Assembly (NCBI GenBank): GCA_025055285.1
Contig: JANWXM010000013.1
Coordinates: 1 to 64,000 of the forward strand
Length of the DNA: 64,000 bases
Direction: 5' to 3'
Origin: Saprospiraceae bacterium
Lineage (GTDB): Bacteria; Bacteroidota; Bacteroidia; Chitinophagales; Saprospiraceae
The translations under genes were made by a program, and so were the position numbers. Below are positions 53,654-62,495 of this stretch, piece after piece; within the stretch, counting starts at the first letter, position 1; each line of letters starts with the position of its first letter. Below the pieces are notes generated by a model, which saw only the letters and a program-made list of their open reading frames with translations, was not told where the DNA came from and made no database searches.

Positions 53654-55159
53654 CTACATATCTTCGGCGTATTTATCGGCGGGATAGTGCCGTTTAGAAA
53701 GTAAAAACTTTTGAAGAACAGCCTTGTCATCGAATGCGTGTCTTACTCCGTTGACTTCTTGGTATTTTTCATGTCCTTTGCCAGCGATGAGAATGATGTC
53801 TCCTGGTAACGCCATATGGCAGGCGGTTTTGATGGCCTGTTCGCGGTTTTCAATGGTGAGTGTTCGAGCCAACATATCTGGCGTCAAGCCTTCTTCCATG
53901 TTGCGCAAGATGGCACGAGGGTCTTCTGTTCGCGGATTGTCGCTGGTCAAGATGAGTTGGTCGCTCATTTGAGCGGCAATCTGAGCCATAAGTGGGCGTT
54001 TTGCTTTGTCGCGGTCGCCGCCGCAACCCACAACAGTGAAGATGCGGGCGGGCCGGCGACGCAGGTGTCCGATAGTTTCCAGGACATTTCGCAATGCGTC
54101 GGGAGTGTGTGCGTAATCTACGATGCCAATGCGAGGCGGCTGACTGTGGTCACATATGACCTCGAAGCGACCTTCAGCGCCGGTCAAGTTGCTTAATGCT
54201 GCTAGTGCAGCGTCCTTTTCTACGCCAAGCAAGCGCGCTACAGCGTAAACGGCTGTTAAATTGTAGGCATTAAAGGTACCCACTAGGCGAGCATGAACCT
54301 CCGTACCATCGATCTGTAGGTAAAGACCTGCTAGGGTACTCTCTAACATTTTAGCCTTGAAGTTTGCAGGATTTTTTAGGCCATATGAATAGCGAGCAGC
54401 TCGTGTGTTCTGTAGCATATAGGCGCCGTTGCGATCGTCAGTGTTGGTCAGGGCGAACGCAGAGGTAGGTAAGTCGTCAAATAAGCGTTTTTTAGCATCT
54501 CGATAGTTAGCAAATGTTCCATGGTAATCCAAGTGGTCATGGGAGAGGTTCGTAAATACCCCGCCAGCGAAGTGAATGCCGGCGATGCGGCGCTGATGAA
54601 TGGCGTGGCTGCTAGCTTCCATGAAGACTTCTGTACAGCCGGCCTCGGCCATTTGATGCAAGAGAGTGTGCAGGGCTATTGAGTCTGGAGTCGTAAGAGC
54701 GCTAGGGATGCTCTTTGACCCGATGCGATTCTCGACGGTGCCAATGAGGCCTACTGTATGCCCTAAAGCACTGAATAATTGATGAAGGAGCGTAGTAACT
54801 GTGGTTTTACCGTTGGTGCCCGTTACGCCTACAACGCGCATTCGGCGCGAAGGGTGACCAAAGAATGCCGAGGCGAGATGGCCTAATGCCTCAGCGCTAT
54901 TCTCGACGCGGACGAAGGTGATTGTCGGCGGCAAGCTTAAGTCCTTTGGCCAGTGTTCTCCAACGACAACGCTAGCACCGCGCTGGAGTGCAGAAGCAAT
55001 AAACGCATGCCCATCGGCCGACAACCCTCGCACTGCCACGAAGCAGTCGCCTGCCTCTACGCGCCGACTATCGGGCTGGATGGCCCGTATTGCCACGTCT
55101 GCCGGGCCATTGACATCAGACAGTCCAGGAATATCGCGTAAAAGAGTGCCTAATTTCAT
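53654..55159 (-). CDS. murE: UDP-N-acetylmuramoyl-tripeptide synthetase, meso-diaminopimelate type
   Basis: This 501-residue ligase adds the third residue to the peptide stem. The ATP loop is G-T-N-G-K-T-T (114-120). The motif D-N-P-R at 407-410 binds the amino acid and marks meso-diaminopimelate-adding enzymes (lysine-adding forms differ), so the wall is predicted to be A1-gamma, DAP-type. The S-x-x-x-x-P-D-S-x-x motif near the N-terminus is typical too. It begins 17 bases after ftsI and is followed by the hairpin before mraY. Confidence 0.96.
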   Translation of the reverse strand: MKLGTLLRDIPGLSDVNGPADVAIRAIQPDSRRVEAGDCFVAVRGLSADGHAFIASALQRGASVVVGEHWPKDLSLPPTITFVRVENSAEALGHLASAFFGHPSRRMRVVGVTGTNGKTTVTTLLHQLFSALGHTVGLIGTVENRIGSKSIPSALTTPDSIALHTLLHQMAEAGCTEVFMEASSHAIHQRRIAGIHFAGGVFTNLSHDHLDYHGTFANYRDAKKRLFDDLPTSAFALTNTDDRNGAYMLQNTRAARYSYGLKNPANFKAKMLESTLAGLYLQIDGTEVHARLVGTFNAYNLTAVYAVARLLGVEKDAALAALSNLTGAEGRFEVICDHSQPPRIGIVDYAHTPDALRNVLETIGHLRRRPARIFTVVGCGGDRDKAKRPLMAQIAAQMSDQLILTSDNPRTEDPRAILRNMEEGLTPDMLARTLTIENREQAIKTACHMALPGDIILIAGKGHEKYQEVNGVRHAFDDKAVLQKFLLSKRHYPADKYAEDM

Positions 55160-55176
55160 GATTTGAGCTACTTGAG

Positions 55177-57324
55177 CTACTTAAGCGTTAGGGTAACAGT
55201 CGGGCGTCCGTATATAGGCGTGCCTGGTGGTGGGCTTTGGCCAACGACTTTGCCTACTCCTCTGACGAAGACGCGACAGCCGCGATTTTCCAACACGGGC
55301 AGAGCGTCTTTGAGCCCCATACCTATGACCGATGGAATAAGCTGTTCTGCCATAGCGCGAGGCAATACCAGCAGGGAGTCATTGCGCAAAGTTAGCACGC
55401 CGTAGTTCGGCCACTTGCGTTCGACATAGGCCTCTAAGTCAAGCCACTGCAAAGCTGCTTTCAAGTCCTCTCCCATACCGGCATGTGCGTGCGGCAATTG
55501 AGCTGCCGTCAAGGAAGGGCGCTCGCCAGCATTGATGGGGACATGCAGTTCTGGCCTAAGGGCAAAGCACTTGTCTGCAATCTCGCGAAACACAGGTGCC
55601 GCAGCCTCTGCTCCGTGAAAACCGCCTCGTTTGGGCTCGCTAATCACTACAATACAGGAATACACAGGGCGGTCCGCAGGGAAAAAACCACAAAAACTGG
55701 CCTGGTATCGAATGCCTCCTCGCGCTCTAAACTTGTGGTAGTTCAGTTGGGTGGTGCCCGTTTTTCCCGCGAGGCTATAAAGCGTGGGGCGAATGTTGCG
55801 GGCTGTGCCTGTTTCTACTACTTCGCGTAGGAGTTCCCTAGCGCGGAGAATAGTGCTTCGGCTGGCAATGCGCGAGTCTAATGTCTTGGGTTTGAAGACT
55901 TTTTCTACTTTTCCCTCGCGCTCAATACGCTCTACTAAGTAAGGCTTCATGCGACGACCGTCGTTGGCCACCGCATTGTAGAAGGTGAGCAGTTGCAGAG
56001 GAGTTAGCATGACCTCGTAGCCAATACTCATCCATGGAAGGGTAGTTCCCGACCATCGCGCACGGCTATCGCCAGGCGTTTTGATATAGGGCGGCTCTTC
56101 GCCTCCAATTTCAATACCCGTTAGCTCATGCAAACCAAACTGCTTCAGGCGCTCTACAAAGACAGCGGCGCGACGCGTGTCGCCATAACAGCGCTGCACC
56201 AAGGTCGCCGTCCCGACGTTTGACGATTGCGCAAAGACCTGGCGTATGGTCATCGAATCCTGTCCATGAGCAATTGCATCGGCTAATTCATCTTGGTAAA
56301 ATTTTATCTTTCCACCGTAGACCGGGATTTTTTGGTCGAAGTCTTCGATATGGTTATCTTCTAGCAGGGCCATAAACGACGCGAGCTTGAATACAGAACC
56401 GGGTTCTACGCGTTCGCCTACGGCATAGTTGAACATCTCCCACCAACGGCCTTCCTTCGTGCGGCCTAGATTGGCAATGGCGCGAATGGCGCCCGTTTTT
56501 ACCTCCATTACGACTACGCAGCCGTGGTCGGCATCGTGCTCTTGGAGTGCCTTGAGCAGGGCATTCTCCGCGACGTCCTGAATGTTTACGTCTATTGTAG
56601 TGACTAGGTCGCTGCCCGGTTCTGGCTCGATCTCAGATAAGTCCTCTACGGGTATGAACATATCGCCCGGAACCCGCACCATGACGCGCTTGCCTGGCTG
56701 ACCTCCTAAGACCGCGTTGAAGCTCCCTTCTAATCCTACGCTTATGCTGTCGCCTCGCGTATAGCCGATGGTGCGGTGAGCTAAGATTTTAAACGGCCGT
56801 TTGCGTTCGTAGATTTGCTCTACGATTAGCCCTCCCGTGTGTCGCCCTAAACGGAAGATGGGAAAAGATTTCACGAACTTTACTTGTTCGTAGGTGAGGC
56901 GTTTCGCGATAGGGACATACCGTATGCCTGGTGTGTCGGGCGGACTTTCTCGCAGCTTTATCAACCAATCTCGATAGGCACCCGGCGTATATTGTTGATC
57001 AATATAGGTGGCCAGCATCCAGGCGAGGCTATCCACCTGTTCATAGAAAATCTTGTCGGTCAGCCCTTCCGCTTTAGGGTCAAAGTAAATATCGAAGTAG
57101 GGTAGGGAGGTGGCCAGTAGGCTGCCGTCAGCAGCCAAAATATTTCCTCGCTCAGGCTCTATTTCAACCACTTTTAGGAACAGCGTATCACCCTTGCTGC
57201 GCCAGCGGTCGGCATTAGCCACAGCTAAATCGTATAGGCGCCAGCTTACAATTGCGCTTAGCCCAATCACCACAAAGGCGACCAGGTATAGCCGAATAAG
57301 CACTTCATTCTTTATATTCAGCAT
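55177..57324 (-). CDS. ftsI: Septal peptidoglycan transpeptidase (class B PBP) with PASTA domain
   Basis: This 715-residue division-specific penicillin-binding protein has one N-terminal membrane segment (about 9-30), a PBP dimerisation domain and a transpeptidase domain with all three active-site motifs: Ser310-V-F-K313, Ser367-Ser-Asn369 and K521-T-G-T524. A C-terminal PASTA domain (about 660-715) is present, which is more typical of Gram-positive enzymes but common in Bacteroidota FtsI. It cross-links peptide stems made by FtsW. It lies 23 bases after ftsL and 17 before murE. Confidence 0.97.
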   Translation of the reverse strand: MLNIKNEVLIRLYLVAFVVIGLSAIVSWRLYDLAVANADRWRSKGDTLFLKVVEIEPERGNILAADGSLLATSLPYFDIYFDPKAEGLTDKIFYEQVDSLAWMLATYIDQQYTPGAYRDWLIKLRESPPDTPGIRYVPIAKRLTYEQVKFVKSFPIFRLGRHTGGLIVEQIYERKRPFKILAHRTIGYTRGDSISVGLEGSFNAVLGGQPGKRVMVRVPGDMFIPVEDLSEIEPEPGSDLVTTIDVNIQDVAENALLKALQEHDADHGCVVVMEVKTGAIRAIANLGRTKEGRWWEMFNYAVGERVEPGSVFKLASFMALLEDNHIEDFDQKIPVYGGKIKFYQDELADAIAHGQDSMTIRQVFAQSSNVGTATLVQRCYGDTRRAAVFVERLKQFGLHELTGIEIGGEEPPYIKTPGDSRARWSGTTLPWMSIGYEVMLTPLQLLTFYNAVANDGRRMKPYLVERIEREGKVEKVFKPKTLDSRIASRSTILRARELLREVVETGTARNIRPTLYSLAGKTGTTQLNYHKFRARGGIRYQASFCGFFPADRPVYSCIVVISEPKRGGFHGAEAAAPVFREIADKCFALRPELHVPINAGERPSLTAAQLPHAHAGMGEDLKAALQWLDLEAYVERKWPNYGVLTLRNDSLLVLPRAMAEQLIPSVIGMGLKDALPVLENRGCRVFVRGVGKVVGQSPPPGTPIYGRPTVTLTLK

Positions 57325-57347
57325 GGCGCAAAGGAGTAAGATTTAGT

Positions 57348-57668
57348 TTATCTTCTTGCTTCGATGACCTTAGGACCTTCCGGAGGAAGCTCCAGCCCTA
57401 GAGGAGCGACTGCTTTTGCCACCTCCGATTGCATAGAGCGATACATCATGTTGCTGATCATGGAAGTGTATTCCCATTTCAATTCTCTGACCTCGCGCTG
57501 AAGCCGTTGGATCTCGCGCAGGTTTTTCTCCGCTAAATGGGCATTGGCGATGTAGGTGACTGACAACCCTACTAAAAAAAGAAGATATCGGAAGTTGGCA
57601 AATACCCACTCCGTCGTTCGCTGACTGATGTTAAACACGTTGAATATGTTGAGCGTTTTGCGTGCCAT
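57348..57668 (-). CDS. ftsL: FtsL-like division protein
   Basis: This 106-residue protein has a short cytoplasmic N-terminus, one membrane segment (F-R-Y-L-L-F-L-V-G-L-S-V-T-Y-I) and a periplasmic coiled coil (L-R-E-I-Q-R-L-Q-R-E-V-R-E-L-K-W-E-Y). FtsL sequences are poorly conserved, and the call rests mainly on this layout and on its place between rsmH and ftsI, the usual position. It would pair with FtsQ and a second, here unseen, FtsB-like partner to activate FtsI-FtsW. Confidence 0.8.
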   Translation of the reverse strand: MARKTLNIFNVFNISQRTTEWVFANFRYLLFLVGLSVTYIANAHLAEKNLREIQRLQREVRELKWEYTSMISNMMYRSMQSEVAKAVAPLGLELPPEGPKVIEARR

Positions 57669-57680
57669 AGTGGAAAGACT

Positions 57681-58676
57681 TTATTGTGGATGTCTTTTTT
57701 CGACAGGTAAATGCGCTGGGGAAGCCTTTTCGCCTTTCGTATTTAGGCGTTCTCCCACCCGCATCTTCGCGCTTCGCACGCGAGGGTTATGTAAAATTTC
57801 TTCCTCGCTCGGCTCGATAGGTTTGCGCGTGACGACGTGAAAAGGGCGATGAATGTTGCCGTAAAAGTCGCTTGTCATTAGTCCCTCAGCATCGCCCGTC
57901 TTGAGCCAATTTTTAACAATGCGGTCCTCCAGTGAGTGATAGCTGATGACGACCAATCGACCGCCCGGTTTGAGAAGTTCGGTCGCTTCTCGGAGGAAGT
58001 CTTTCAACGCACCTATTTCATCGTTGACAGCAATTCGAACTGCCTGGAAGACCTGAGCCAAGTAACGCGTTCGCTCCACTCCAGGTAAGCTAAGCAGCGC
58101 TTGGTCACACGCGTACACTAGATCGCGCGTAGTGCGAAAAGGAGTGGATTGCCGAAATTGCACACAGAGGCGCGCCAACGTGCGAGCATTGCGCACTTCA
58201 CCATAACGGCTAAAGATCACCTGCAGTAAATCCTCTGGACTTTCGTTGAGCCAATCTGCGGCAGTGCGTTCTTCGGCGGGGTTCATGCGCATATCCAAGG
58301 GCCCGTCGAAACGAAAGCTGAAACCGCGCTCTGCTGTGTCAAGTTGGTGGCTGCTAATGCCGAGATCAGCAAGAATGCCATCCACTTGGCCAGGCAACAC
58401 TCCCCAAGCGCGCAGGTGGCGTTTGAGGTGGCGAAAATTGGCGCGAATGAATCGAAACCCAGCGAAGCGAATGAAGGGCACTTGCTGAGCCTGCGCTTCT
58501 GCCTGCGTGTCTTGGTCGAAGGCATAAAGACGGCCGTCTTTATCCAGTTGAGCTAGCAAGGCGCGCGCATGACCACCCCCGCCAAAGGTGGCATCTACGT
58601 AAATCCCCTTTGGACGAATCTGCAAAGCCTCAAGGGCTTCTTTCACAAGCGCCGGTGCATGATACGTACTCATCAT
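57681..58676 (-). CDS. rsmH: 16S rRNA (cytosine-1402-N4)-methyltransferase
   Basis: This 331-residue SAM-dependent methyltransferase was formerly called MraW. Y-V-D-A-T-F-G-G-G-G-H (26-36) is the SAM-binding motif; I-L-A-D-L-G-I-S-S-H-Q-L-D and F-S-F-R-x-D-G-P-L-D-M-R-M follow, then S-Y-H-S-L-E-D-R-I-V-K near the end. It methylates the ribosomal decoding centre and is always next to mraZ in the dcw cluster. Its start overlaps the mraZ stop (ATGA); ftsL follows after 12 bases. Confidence 0.98.
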   Translation of the reverse strand: MMSTYHAPALVKEALEALQIRPKGIYVDATFGGGGHARALLAQLDKDGRLYAFDQDTQAEAQAQQVPFIRFAGFRFIRANFRHLKRHLRAWGVLPGQVDGILADLGISSHQLDTAERGFSFRFDGPLDMRMNPAEERTAADWLNESPEDLLQVIFSRYGEVRNARTLARLCVQFRQSTPFRTTRDLVYACDQALLSLPGVERTRYLAQVFQAVRIAVNDEIGALKDFLREATELLKPGGRLVVISYHSLEDRIVKNWLKTGDAEGLMTSDFYGNIHRPFHVVTRKPIEPSEEEILHNPRVRSAKMRVGERLNTKGEKASPAHLPVEKRHPQ

Positions 58677-59158
58677 AAAGTGTCTTCTTCACCAATGCCC
58701 TCTTCTCCGCCACCCAATACCTCATTCGCTAACTCGGAAATATCGGCTGTGTCAGCCTTTAACAGAACCTCATAGCGTTCAGGTGACCAAATTTCGATGT
58801 AATTGCGAATTGCTAAGAGAATAGCTTCTTCCTTTAATCCCGCATAGTCCATCAACGGCTTAGGCAATAGAATGCGGTCAGCGCTATCCGTTGTCAAATG
58901 TGTAGCACCTGAATGAAAAAAGCGGATTAATTTCCGGTTGCGCTCATTGAAGCGATTAAGCCGATTTACTCGCTCTGAAATAACCTCCCAAACCACTTTC
59001 GGGTACAACGTCAACACACCCTCAAACCCTCGGTTTACTACAAACTCATGGCCGCCGCCCTCCCCAGTCGGTTCACCCAACTGACGCAAAAGAGCCGTAG
59101 GCAAACGCAAACGACCCTTGTTGTCTATGGATACAGGATATTCGCCTAATAATCTCAT
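58673..59158 (-). CDS. mraZ: Transcriptional regulator MraZ
   Basis: This 161-residue protein has two SpoVT/AbrB-like domains, each with a D-x-K-G-R-x-x-L-P-type motif (I-D-N-K-G-R-L-R-L-P at 11-20; D-S-A-D-R-I-L-L-P later). MraZ binds T-G-G-G-N repeats upstream of the dcw operon and represses it. The ATG at 59158 is chosen; the frame is open to 59215 but that part overlaps the promoter. It heads the operon and overlaps rsmH by four bases. Candidate MraZ boxes are described upstream. Confidence 0.96.
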   Translation of the reverse strand: MRLLGEYPVSIDNKGRLRLPTALLRQLGEPTGEGGGHEFVVNRGFEGVLTLYPKVVWEVISERVNRLNRFNERNRKLIRFFHSGATHLTTDSADRILLPKPLMDYAGLKEEAILLAIRNYIEIWSPERYEVLLKADTADISELANEVLGGGEEGIGEEDTL

Positions 59159-59192
59159 ATCGGGAGTGGAGGACCATGCAGTTTTCGAGCTA

Positions 59193-59224
59193 CAAATGTA
59201 ATAACTATTTCCCACTTTTTACCA
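59193..59224 (-). promoter_or_regulatory. mraZ promoter box with overlapping MraZ-like sites
   Basis: On the minus strand TACATTTG (59200-59193) matches the -7 consensus, 35 bases upstream of mraZ. Just upstream lie TGGTA (59224-59220) and TGGGA (59214-59210), spaced by five bases as in known MraZ operators (TGGGN-N5-TGGGN). The sites would overlap the -33 region, fitting autorepression. Confidence 0.5.
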
Positions 59225-59308
59225 CCATTTTTATTTTTTTTATGCATTAAAAATTAATTTTTCTTAAAATTTATTCAAAAAATACTGTATATCAAAAACT
59301 TAAAAATG

Positions 59309-59428
59309 TGTAAAAATGTGGGAAAAGTTTTCGAATCTCATTACGGACTTAGTGACAATATGGAATTTTCTCGCTAAATGAGCAGCATCTGACCCTTGGA
59401 CTCACCGTATTAGTGGGAAAAAATGGGA
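59309..59428 (+). promoter_or_regulatory. Further TGGGA-like direct repeats in the mraZ-truB gap
   Basis: Two pairs with 10-base period lie on the plus strand: TGTAA (59309) with TGGGA (59319), and TGGGA (59414) with TGGGA (59424). A direct 10-base duplication (taaaaatgtg, 59301-59320) lies in the first. The orientation is opposite to mraZ. They may be distal MraZ sites or sites serving truB. Confidence 0.4.
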
Positions 59429-59582
59429 AAAAGAGAACCAGTAAAGCGTCGTGCTGCGTTCCAAGATTTTTCACCTTCAAAAGGCCCGGTACACATGGAG
59501 AATAGCAATAGGCCGGTCACTCTTCTCGAACACAGAGGGCTAGAATCAAGGGATGCCTACCGTAGGCAGCAGATTGTGTACC

Positions 59583-59590
59583 TATCTTTG
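59583..59590 (+). promoter_or_regulatory. Candidate -7 box just before truB
   Basis: TATCTTTG matches TAnnTTTG and lies only four bases before the ATG at 59595. If used, transcription would begin at or near the start codon, giving a leaderless mRNA or a start at the second ATG (59601). No good -33 element was found. Confidence 0.35.
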
Positions 59591-59594
59591 CCCC

Positions 59595-60443
59595 ATGAGA
59601 ATGGCCGAAGGATTCCGTTTTCCGCTGTTCAAGCTCGGCGACGCATTCCCTGAGCCGTTTCCAGAAGGTCTACTTCTAGGAGTAGACAAACCGCTAGGAT
59701 GGTCGTCGTTTGACATAGTTAAGAAATTGCGTTACCTTTTAATGCGCCGGCTCAGCCTACGGCGGATAAAGGTCGGCCATGCCGGCACGCTAGACCCCTT
59801 GGCAACTGGCTTGTTGGTACTTTGCATAGGAAAGGCCACCTCACTCGTCGAGCAACTCCAAGAAAAGGAAAAGGAATATGTTGGAACCCTGACCTTTGGC
59901 GCTACTACGGCCTCGCACGACCGCGAACAACCCATAAACGCCACTTTTCCGACGGATCACCTCAATGACGCCCTTATTCAAGCTGCTCTTCAGCGCTTCA
60001 AGGGAGACGTCGAGCAAGTGCCACCTGTCTTCTCTGCTCTAAAAGTAAACGGACGTCGTTTGTACCGAGAGGCCCGACAGGGCCACGAGGGCGCTGTAAG
60101 GGCGCGTCGCATACGCATAGAGCTTTTTGAAGTAAGTCCTCTGCGCCCAGTAATATCGGCAGAAGACCAGTGCGAACCTCGATGTATAAGCCAAAAGGGA
60201 GTACCAATTTGGCTATATCCAGAATACGCGCATGGAAAACAGTGCGACTTCCGCGTCGTTTGCAGCAAGGGCACATACGTTCGTTCACTTGTTGCCGACT
60301 TGGGTCGAGCTGTCGGAAGTGGCGCTTATCTTAGTAAATTGCGCCGTATTCGGAGTGGCTCCCTCAACGTAGAAGAAGCTTGGACGGTAGAGACTCTCGA
60401 GGCTTGGATCCGTGGTCAGGCTGGAGTAAACCAACAGAAATGA
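59595..60443 (+). CDS. truB: tRNA pseudouridine(55) synthase TruB
   Basis: This 282-residue enzyme makes pseudouridine 55 in the T-loop of tRNAs. The ATG at 59595 is chosen, with an alternative ATG at 59601. V-D-K-P-L-G-W-S-S-F-D (30-40) starts the fold, and G-H-A-G-T-L-D-P-L-A-T-G-L-L (61-74) holds the catalytic Asp67. The later C-S-K-G-T-Y-V-R-S-L-V-A-D-L-G motif is also a family mark. It is divergent from the dcw operon across a 436-base gap. The C-terminal extension is short, as in other non-actinobacterial members. Confidence 0.97.
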   Translation: MRMAEGFRFPLFKLGDAFPEPFPEGLLLGVDKPLGWSSFDIVKKLRYLLMRRLSLRRIKVGHAGTLDPLATGLLVLCIGKATSLVEQLQEKEKEYVGTLTFGATTASHDREQPINATFPTDHLNDALIQAALQRFKGDVEQVPPVFSALKVNGRRLYREARQGHEGAVRARRIRIELFEVSPLRPVISAEDQCEPRCISQKGVPIWLYPEYAHGKQCDFRVVCSKGTYVRSLVADLGRAVGSGAYLSKLRRIRSGSLNVEEAWTVETLEAWIRGQAGVNQQK

Positions 60444-61102
60444 CTTCTTTCTCTGGAAAGAGCGCGCTAAACAAAAAGCACAGATAGAGGATGCGTAATC
60501 GCTACCTCTTATTATTTTATTCATCAAAAAGCCAGTGGCGTATCCTATTCATGACCTCTGAATTTCTAGCAAATGTTGCCTCGCGTAGAGAGCCGAGGCC
60601 GATATGGAAGGGAACAGCCAAAAGGTCAGACGCTTCTTGTAGGTTTTCCACTTGAGCTCTGCACAGAGCAGAGGCGCGTTCTGCGAGAAAACTGCTGCTC
60701 GAGCTAGAGAAACAAAAGATAGGCATGGAGGCAACGTAGGTGCGTTAGCAGTTATTGCCAGACCTCGTGTGGGCGAGGTGCAATGCTACTTCCTCTTGAC
60801 CTTGCCATCCCGCTGTAGCAAGTACGTTTGCTATTCTTATAACTGCACAGTTTGCAGGCAGACATAAATGCCCCATAAATTTTCAAGGGCATACAGACCA
60901 CCGAAAAGCACCTCACCCATCCGACTAGACGCCAAGGGACGGTCTATATCGCTTCTGCATAACCTCAGCGATTACTCTTACGACAAGAGGTAAAATATAC
61001 GAATGCCTGTCGTTTTGAGCATTGCCCAGTAACAATTATGTTTCTAGCATCTTATCTTGTCAAATCCTTAACTTCGCCGCAGCGTCCAAAAATAACCTTG
61101 CC
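60444..61102. other. Non-coding gap
   Basis: About 660 bases contain only short frames with low-quality composition (for example a 69-codon one on the minus strand at 60517-60726). No tRNA, terminator with T-run, repeat or mobile element was recognised. Some of it must serve as promoter for the downstream transferase-like gene. Confidence 0.4.
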
Positions 61103-61849
61103 GTGCACGCTAGGTCGCTATCCATCTTTCGGGATATTTCGTTCAATCCGCGACATATTGAAGAGTATCTGCCCATGCAGATGCTCGATCCTATGGTGTT
61201 TGACCTCTTCTGCGAAGATGGGTGGTGCTATTGGTCCGACTTACTTTTTCGCCGAAATTGGTGGGAGTGGCGCGGGCAAATATGCCGAGTCATCGTCCTC
61301 CGTATTCGATTAGACGGCTTTCGGCCTAGTAAGAGTCAGCGCAAATGTTTGCGTCGAAACGCCGACTTGCGGGTGCTAAAGCGCCCTTTACAGATTTTGA
61401 AACAACACGAGCGACTCTTTGAGCTCCACGCCTCGCGCTTTCAACATAACCGACCGGCGTCTATTTACGGTTTCTTCAGTGCTTGGAGTCATCTCATGCC
61501 CTGTTTTGGGATGGAATTTGACCTCTTCAAGCACAACCAATTGGTGGCCACAAGTTTTTTTCATATGGGTCAAAAGAGCATGGCCAGCAATTATTGCATC
61601 TATCACCCCGACGAAGCATGGCGCAGTTTAGGAACGTACACTATGCTGCTTGAAATTGAGTATGCGCGCTTCCTCGGTAAAAAGTTCTACTACCCAGGCT
61701 TTGTCTACGATTTGCCCAGCGAGTTTGATTACAAACTTAACTTCAATAATTTAGAGTACTTCGATTGGTGGGGTAATTGGTATCCCATCGAGCGTATGCC
61801 CGTTCGGTGTTGGCGAGAGGAGTGGTTTGGCCAAAATACGTCATTCTAG
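61103..61849 (+). CDS. Arginyl-tRNA--protein transferase-like (Bpt/Ate family)
   Basis: This 248-residue GNAT-fold aminoacyl-tRNA transferase moves an amino acid from tRNA to protein N-termini in the N-end degradation pathway. Conserved family pieces are present: D-G-W-C-Y-W near the start, R-P-S-K-S-Q-R-K-C-L-R-R-N-A-D-L in the middle, H-A-S-R-F, S-N-Y-C-I-Y-H-P and Y-Y-P-G-F-V-Y near the end. The usual start F-x-D-I-S-F-N-P points to the GTG at 61103 (VHARS); an upstream TTG (61022) and a downstream ATG (61175) are alternatives. The N-terminal Cys cluster seen in some Bpt proteins is missing. The gene overlaps the end of the DUF2452 gene by nine bases. Confidence 0.75.
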   Translation: MHARSLSIFRDISFNPRHIEEYLPMQMLDPMVFDLFCEDGWCYWSDLLFRRNWWEWRGQICRVIVLRIRLDGFRPSKSQRKCLRRNADLRVLKRPLQILKQHERLFELHASRFQHNRPASIYGFFSAWSHLMPCFGMEFDLFKHNQLVATSFFHMGQKSMASNYCIYHPDEAWRSLGTYTMLLEIEYARFLGKKFYYPGFVYDLPSEFDYKLNFNNLEYFDWWGNWYPIERMPVRCWREEWFGQNTSF

Positions 61850-62290
61850 TACTTCCCACGTATGATCGCCCAGTAGGCGAACCGTAGCTAGGTATTCATA
61901 AGGACAGCGGTTGCCCCATTCTTCAGGCGAGATAAGGGAGAGCAAGCGTTTGCCGTCGCTCCTGCGTTCGTACAAGTAGTACACGTGGTGAATGACAGGC
62001 TGAAAGGGAATTTCGGCCTCATAAATGGCCTCTGAGACCTTCACTCGCTTCTGCAGAGCCTTGGCTTGGTTGACCAGCGTTTCCATTTGCTGGCGCAATT
62101 GCTCCATCTGGCGCTCTGTCTGGTCGTACATGGCCCGCATCGCGATGCCGCGAATGCGGCCTTCATCCTCTGGGCGGATCACAGCACTCCCTACCGTATG
62201 AGCATAGGGCAATACTCCTGGATGTTCCGCTACTTTGTCTTTGTCAATAGGATTGACAACCGGCTTTTCCGCCTTTTTTTCTTCGTTCAT
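61841..62290 (-). CDS. DUF2452 family protein
   Basis: This 149-residue soluble protein has the family marks: P-V-V-N-P-I-D-K-D-K-V-A-E-H-P-G near the N-terminus, then R-I-R-G-I-A-M-R-A-M-Y-D-Q-T-E-R-Q-M-E-Q, a helix, and H-V-Y-Y-L-Y-E-R-R ... S-L-I-S-P-E-E-W-G near the C-terminus. DUF2452 proteins are widespread in Bacteroidota and have no known function. No enzyme motif or signal peptide is visible. A promoter-like box lies 23 bases upstream. Confidence 0.88.
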   Translation of the reverse strand: MNEEKKAEKPVVNPIDKDKVAEHPGVLPYAHTVGSAVIRPEDEGRIRGIAMRAMYDQTERQMEQLRQQMETLVNQAKALQKRVKVSEAIYEAEIPFQPVIHHVYYLYERRSDGKRLLSLISPEEWGNRCPYEYLATVRLLGDHTWEVLE

Positions 62291-62312
62291 AATGCCTACG
62301 TAAGAAGGCTAA

Positions 62313-62320
62313 CAAAAATA
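62313..62320 (-). promoter_or_regulatory. Candidate -7 box for the DUF2452 gene
   Basis: On the minus strand TATTTTTG matches TAnnTTTG, 23 bases upstream of the gene start. No convincing -33 element was found. Confidence 0.3.
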
Positions 62321-62495
62321 GTACCTTTTCAACACCGTTGGCAGGGAAAGAGTTTCCACCCGGCTACCAAACATCAGCAACCGCTCTTTGAAGATACCCT
62401 CCAGGCAGACAATGAACATTCTTCACTTGGATGCTTGCCAAGCAAAGTCCTCGTGAATGAATAATTTGCCCCTGCATTTAACTTAAAGAAGTCTA

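Noticed and set aside
60517-60726. 69-codon minus-strand frame between truB and the transferase gene
   Set aside because: Serine- and alanine-rich start with no known pattern; not convincing as a gene.
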